Shown here one piece after another: positions 7,581-10,182 of a DNA stretch of 10,182 nt. Under the pieces are notes generated by a model that searched no databases, was not told the origin of the DNA, and saw only the letters and a program-made list of their open reading frames with translations. The stretch's first letter is position 1; the number at the start of each line of letters is the position of its first letter. This stretch comes from an uncultured Mollicutes bacterium (GTDB lineage Bacteria; Bacillota_I; Bacilli_A; RFN20; CAG-826). The translations under genes and the position numbers were made by a program. The stretch is from contig URQK01000056.1 in the NCBI GenBank assembly GCA_900549975.1, forward strand, positions 1 to 10,182. The letters run 5' to 3'.

Positions 7581-7597
7581 TGTTACATTTTGTTACA
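7581..7597. promoter_or_regulatory. Candidate GlnR/TnrA-type operator
   Basis: TGTTACATTTTGTTACA matches the published consensus TGTNAN7TNACA at every fixed position. It lies about 38 bp upstream of the glnA -35 box, and its centre is about 72.5 bp from the centre of the repeat over the -10 box, close to seven helical turns. It can also be read as a direct repeat of TGTTACA with a 10-bp period, which another regulator could recognise. The location upstream of a glutamine synthetase gene favours nitrogen control. Confidence 0.5.
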
Positions 7598-7605
7598 AAA
7601 AAATT

Positions 7606-7649
7606 AAAAAAGTATTAAAAAAGTATCAAAAAAGTATCAAAAAAGTATC
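7606..7649. repeat. Four tandem 11-bp phased A-tract repeats
   Basis: Four consecutive units of AAAAAAGTAT(C/T) start at 7606, 7617, 7628 and 7639. The first ends in T and the next three are identical, and a partial A5 follows at 7650-7654. A six-base A-tract repeats every 11 bp, close to one helical turn, so intrinsic DNA curvature is expected. The array lies between the divergent glnA and PAP2 promoters and could act as an UP-like or architectural element, or as repeated protein sites. Identical short tandem units are also prone to slippage, so copy number may vary between strains. Confidence 0.85.
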
Positions 7650-7662
7650 AAAAACGCTTATT

Positions 7663-7691
7663 TTTTTCACTTTATTAAAAACTTTTATAAT
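7663..7691 (+). promoter_or_regulatory. Candidate promoter of the PAP2 - U32 gene pair
   Basis: A perfect TATAAT lies at 7686-7691, preceded at 17 nt by only a weak T-rich -35 (TTTTTC, 7663-7668). There is no TG extension before the -10. The phased A-tracts end about 10-15 bp upstream of the -35 position, where upstream elements that contact the polymerase alpha subunit usually lie, and could compensate for the poor -35. Predicted leader is about 80 nt. The ribosome site of the downstream gene is AAAGGA at 7765-7770. Confidence 0.5.
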
Positions 7692-7780
7692 ACTTAACTA
7701 CAAAAAAAGTAGTAATTTCTTAAGTTAAAGATTACTTTGTGCTAAAATGGTTTATAGTTCGACGAAAGGATTGTTTTTTC

Positions 7781-8671
7781 ATGAATAAAAAGAAGTATTA
7801 TTTAGTTTATAGCGCATTATTTATTATTCCATTAGCAATATTTATTATTGGATTATTTTTTGACTTAAATTATGCTAAAATTATCTATAACAAAAATGTA
7901 TTTGGTGTCTTTTTTGCCGCAATTGGAGAAACTCCAGCTTATGGCGGATTAGCTTTTGTTGCGGGTGGGTTATATAGCTATCAAAAAAACATCCATAAAA
8001 AAGTAAATAAAATTATTTTATTATTAATCTCAACTATATTTCTTGTTGTAGGAACATTTTTATCAATGCGCGCAATGAAGTCATATAATGCTTTGAATAT
8101 ACCAAGTAAATGGTACTTAACATTGCCAATTGCTATTTTACTTGATGGCGGTTTGTGTTTATTAGGATATGATTTTACTAATAAAACTAACAATAAAGAT
8201 ATATTGCGTGTGCTAATATTCATGGGAACAGTAATAGTAGTGCAATTATTAGTTATTACAATTTTAAAAAGAGTTTGGGGAAGACCAAGATATCGTTTTT
8301 TAATTAGTGAAAATGGATCTTTAGATTATTATCGAAACTGGTGGGAAGTTAATAGTGGAGTAAAAGAACTATTTCCTAATATTTCTAGTGATAATTTCAA
8401 ATCTTGTCCATCAGGACATACAGCTTCTGCAAGTTGTGCGTTTTTAATCGTATTGCTTCCTAGATTCAATGAAAAACTGAAAGGAAAAGAAGTTATGTTA
8501 ATGATTGTTGCCGCAATTTGGGCATTAATAGTAGGATTCTCTCGTCATTTGATGGGAGCGCATTTCTTAACAGACACTTCTTTTGCAATGATGATTGTTA
8601 TGATTATATTTGGTGTAATGTATTTGATTTTCTTTGCTACTAAGAAAGTAGAAAATAAGGTGATAGAATGA
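7781..8671 (+). CDS. PAP2-family membrane phosphatase
   Basis: This 296-residue polytopic membrane protein carries the PAP2 (type 2 phosphatidic acid phosphatase) signature. Motif 1 appears as KRVWGRPRY (163-171), motif 2 as CPSGH (209-213, His213) and motif 3 as SRHLMGAHFLTD (254-265), with His261 as expected nucleophile and Asp265 in support. Motif 1 is normally K-x6-R-P; here the final Pro is Tyr171, though Lys163 and Arg170 remain. Hydrophobic segments lie at about 7-27, 41-65, 76-96, 112-131, 143-162, 215-228, 237-253 and 264-285. Family members dephosphorylate lipid phosphates such as undecaprenyl diphosphate, phosphatidylglycerophosphate or phosphatidate, usually on the outer face; the substrate here is open. 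I chose the ATG at 7781, with AAAGGA 10 nt upstream, over an in-frame GTG at 7739 that lacks a ribosome site and would place polar residues before the first membrane segment. It overlaps the next gene by 4 nt. Confidence 0.9.
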   Translation: MNKKKYYLVYSALFIIPLAIFIIGLFFDLNYAKIIYNKNVFGVFFAAIGETPAYGGLAFVAGGLYSYQKNIHKKVNKIILLLISTIFLVVGTFLSMRAMKSYNALNIPSKWYLTLPIAILLDGGLCLLGYDFTNKTNNKDILRVLIFMGTVIVVQLLVITILKRVWGRPRYRFLISENGSLDYYRNWWEVNSGVKELFPNISSDNFKSCPSGHTASASCAFLIVLLPRFNEKLKGKEVMLMIVAAIWALIVGFSRHLMGAHFLTDTSFAMMIVMIIFGVMYLIFFATKKVENKVIE

Positions 8672-10182
8672 AAACAGTGGAGTTACTAGCGCCTTCTGGA
8701 AACGAAGAAGCGTTTTTTGCCGCGATTAATAATGGCGCGGATGCTGTATATTTAGGATTATCCAGTTTTAATGCTCGAATTAAAGCTGATAATTTTAATA
8801 CTAATAATATAAGAAAAATAACACATATTGCTCATTTATTTGGTGTTAAAGTTTATATCACAGTTAATACCATTATTAAAAATAATGAAGTTAATGAGTT
8901 TTTAAGTATGATTGATGAATGTGTTAACGCTAAAGTTGATGCATTTATTATTCAAGATTATGGCGTTGCATATTTATTAAAAAATCGCTATAAAGATATT
9001 GTAATGCATGCTTCAACACAACTTGGTATTCATAATTTAGCGGGCGCTTTAGTTGCTAAAAAACTAGGTTTCAAGCGCATAATTTTATCAAGAGAAACAT
9101 CATTAGAAGATATTAAAAATATTAAGCAAAATACAAATTTAGAAATTGAATATTTCATTCAAGGTGCATTATGTGTGAGTTTTTCTGGCAATTGCTATAT
9201 GTCTTCACTTATTTCTGGATTAAGTGGTAATCGTGGAAAATGTCAACAATATTGCCGTAAAAAATATGCTGCAATGTTAAATGGTGAGTTTATAAGTAAA
9301 GAATATCATTTATCAACAAAAGATTTATGTCTCGTTAAAAGATTACGTGATTTAGTTGATGCTGGAGTGTGTTCTTTTAAAATAGAAGGACGCTTAAGAC
9401 ATGCTGGTTATGTAAGTGTAGCAACTGCAATTTATCGCAAAATAATCGATCAAAACTTTGCGTATTCTGAAGATGATATTTTGGAATTGCGTAATGCTTT
9501 TTCTCGTGGAGATTTTAACTATAATGCCTATTTAGAAAATCAAAAAGGTAGCATTATTAATTCGAAAAATCAAAATCATATTGGAACAAAAATTGGTAAA
9601 TTAAAATCATTTCGTCCATTTAAAAATGACTTATATGAATTAGAAATTGAAACCACGCACCAATTAACGAGTGGCGATGGTTTAAAATTATGTAGTGGTG
9701 ATAAAGAAGTCATGAGTTTAGGAGTGGGAAATGTTATTAAAAAACCAGGAAATATTTATAAAATATTTACTAAAAATCGCCCAATTATAACAGGACTAGA
9801 TGTTTATTTAACTCTTGATGCCCAAAAAGAAAATGTTTATTTAAATAAAAAAAGAAAACTTAAAATTAATGCAACAATCACATGCTTAGTTAATAAGCCA
9901 CTTAGCCTAGTTTTAGAATATAAAAACATTAAAGCGCGTGTCTTTTCTAATTCAATACTTGAAGAAGCTTTAACGCAGCCAATAAAAAATGAAGACATCA
10001 TTAATCAATTAAAAAAGACTAATGATACTAGTTTTGAAATAACAAATATTGATATTAAGAAAGATAATGTTTTTATTGCTAAATCAGTATTAAATGATCT
10101 TAGAAGAAAAACTTTAGAAAAGTTAGAAGAACTAATTGTTGAAGATTATGAATCAAAAATTACCGCAATAAAAGATATAGAT
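8668..10182 (+). CDS. U32-family protein (RlhA/TrhP-type RNA hydroxylation), 3' end outside window
   Basis: The frame is open from the ATG at 8668 to the right edge (505 codons, no stop). It begins MKTVELLAPSGNEEAF and has GADAVYLG (23-30), the U32 signature region EYFIQGALCVSFSGNCYMSS (160-179) and SFKIEGR (236-242). Cysteines 169, 176, 192 and 196 match the four-Cys cluster typical of the family, which is proposed to hold an iron-sulfur cluster. After about residue 300 the protein continues into a region resembling the DUF3656 extension of long U32 proteins such as E. coli RlhA (YdcP), with LRRKTLEKLEEL near 480-491. Characterised relatives are required for prephenate-dependent hydroxylation of 23S rRNA C2501 (RlhA) or tRNA U34 (TrhP); despite the name, protease activity is doubtful for most. 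The length and extension favour the RlhA side, without certainty. The start overlaps the PAP2 stop (ATGA), with AAGGTGAT 3 nt upstream, so translation is likely coupled. Confidence 0.92.
   Translation, partial: MKTVELLAPSGNEEAFFAAINNGADAVYLGLSSFNARIKADNFNTNNIRKITHIAHLFGVKVYITVNTIIKNNEVNEFLSMIDECVNAKVDAFIIQDYGVAYLLKNRYKDIVMHASTQLGIHNLAGALVAKKLGFKRIILSRETSLEDIKNIKQNTNLEIEYFIQGALCVSFSGNCYMSSLISGLSGNRGKCQQYCRKKYAAMLNGEFISKEYHLSTKDLCLVKRLRDLVDAGVCSFKIEGRLRHAGYVSVATAIYRKIIDQNFAYSEDDILELRNAFSRGDFNYNAYLENQKGSIINSKNQNHIGTKIGKLKSFRPFKNDLYELEIETTHQLTSGDGLKLCSGDKEVMSLGVGNVIKKPGNIYKIFTKNRPIITGLDVYLTLDAQKENVYLNKKRKLKINATITCLVNKPLSLVLEYKNIKARVFSNSILEEALTQPIKNEDIINQLKKTNDTSFEITNIDIKKDNVFIAKSVLNDLRRKTLEKLEELIVEDYESKITAIKDID

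Larger units (their letters stand above)
7423..7780. other. Divergent intergenic regulatory region between glnA and the PAP2 gene
   Basis: This 358-bp stretch has no supported gene. From left to right it holds the glnA ribosome site and about 85 nt of leader, a possible leader hairpin, the glnA promoter with an operator-like inverted repeat over its -10 box, a second TGTTACA-containing site, an array of 11-bp phased A-tracts, a TATAAT box reading right, and a leader of about 80 nt for the PAP2 gene with a possible weak hairpin around 7692-7725 (ACTTAA...TTAAGT enclosing CTAC...GTAG). It is far more AT-rich than the neighbouring coding sequence. I see no tRNA, T-box or recognised riboswitch core in it. 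Confidence 0.8.

Noticed and set aside
7606..7654. The tandem repeat as a CRISPR array.
   Set aside because: Units are 11 bp and directly contiguous with no spacers, and no cas genes are present.
7747..7788. A 13-codon ORF (starting MVYSST) overlapping the start of the PAP2 gene, a possible leader peptide.
   Set aside because: No good ribosome site precedes it, no known attenuation features are visible, and short ORFs are expected by chance. The PAP2 ribosome site lies inside it.
8660..8680. TGA read as tryptophan (Mycoplasma-type code), given the high AT content.
   Set aside because: Reading through the PAP2 TGA adds only a few unrelated residues, the tryptophan codons checked are TGG, and the ATGA overlap with a canonical U32 start explains the site.
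1..10182. Mobile element, prophage, toxin-antitoxin or defence system.
   Set aside because: No transposase, integrase, terminal inverted repeats, attachment sites or recognisable defence genes are seen. All genes are housekeeping or common membrane/RNA-modification families with uniform base composition.

Overview
The window is AT-rich (roughly 30% G+C by eye) with short intergenic gaps, Shine-Dalgarno-type ribosome sites, Bacillota-like proteins and a class I-alpha glutamine synthetase. This suggests a low-GC Gram-positive bacterium, probably an uncultured, gut-type lineage of Bacilli/Erysipelotrichia or a Mollicutes-related clade. That placement is inference. TGA is read as stop: the PAP2 gene ends in TGA inside an ATGA overlap, and the tryptophan codons checked are TGG. 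The organism therefore does not use the Mycoplasma code.

Layout. (1) 1-770, plus strand: the C-terminal part of an FtsX/MacB-type ABC transporter permease. (2) 775-800: a palindromic hairpin with A/T tails that can end transcription from both sides. (3) 7422 down to 799, minus strand: a tight five-gene run glnA - glmS - glmM - glmU - RluA-type pseudouridine synthase, with gaps of 21, 12, 0 and 1 nt. (4) 7423-7780: a 358-bp divergent regulatory region with no gene. It holds a strong candidate glnA promoter, TGTTA/TAACA operator-like sites matching or resembling the GlnR/TnrA consensus, four 11-bp phased A-tract repeats and a TATAAT box facing the other way. (5) 7781 to the right edge, plus strand: a PAP2-family membrane phosphatase, overlapping by 4 nt a U32-family protein (RlhA/TrhP type) that runs off the window.

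How the genes work together. GlnA makes glutamine. GlmS uses glutamine to convert fructose-6-phosphate to glucosamine-6-phosphate, GlmM isomerises that to glucosamine-1-phosphate, and GlmU acetylates and uridylylates it to UDP-GlcNAc. The operon thus encodes the whole route from ammonia and a sugar phosphate to the first committed cell-wall amino sugar nucleotide. There is no room for a glmS ribozyme before glmS, so regulation probably sits at the glnA promoter, where an inverted repeat is centred exactly on the predicted -10 box. The PAP2 protein could serve lipid-carrier or phospholipid turnover, but nothing in the sequence fixes its substrate.

I did not find a clearly new system. The most noteworthy features are the glnA-glmSMU gene order with its candidate nitrogen-responsive promoter, and the phased A-tract array between the divergent promoters.
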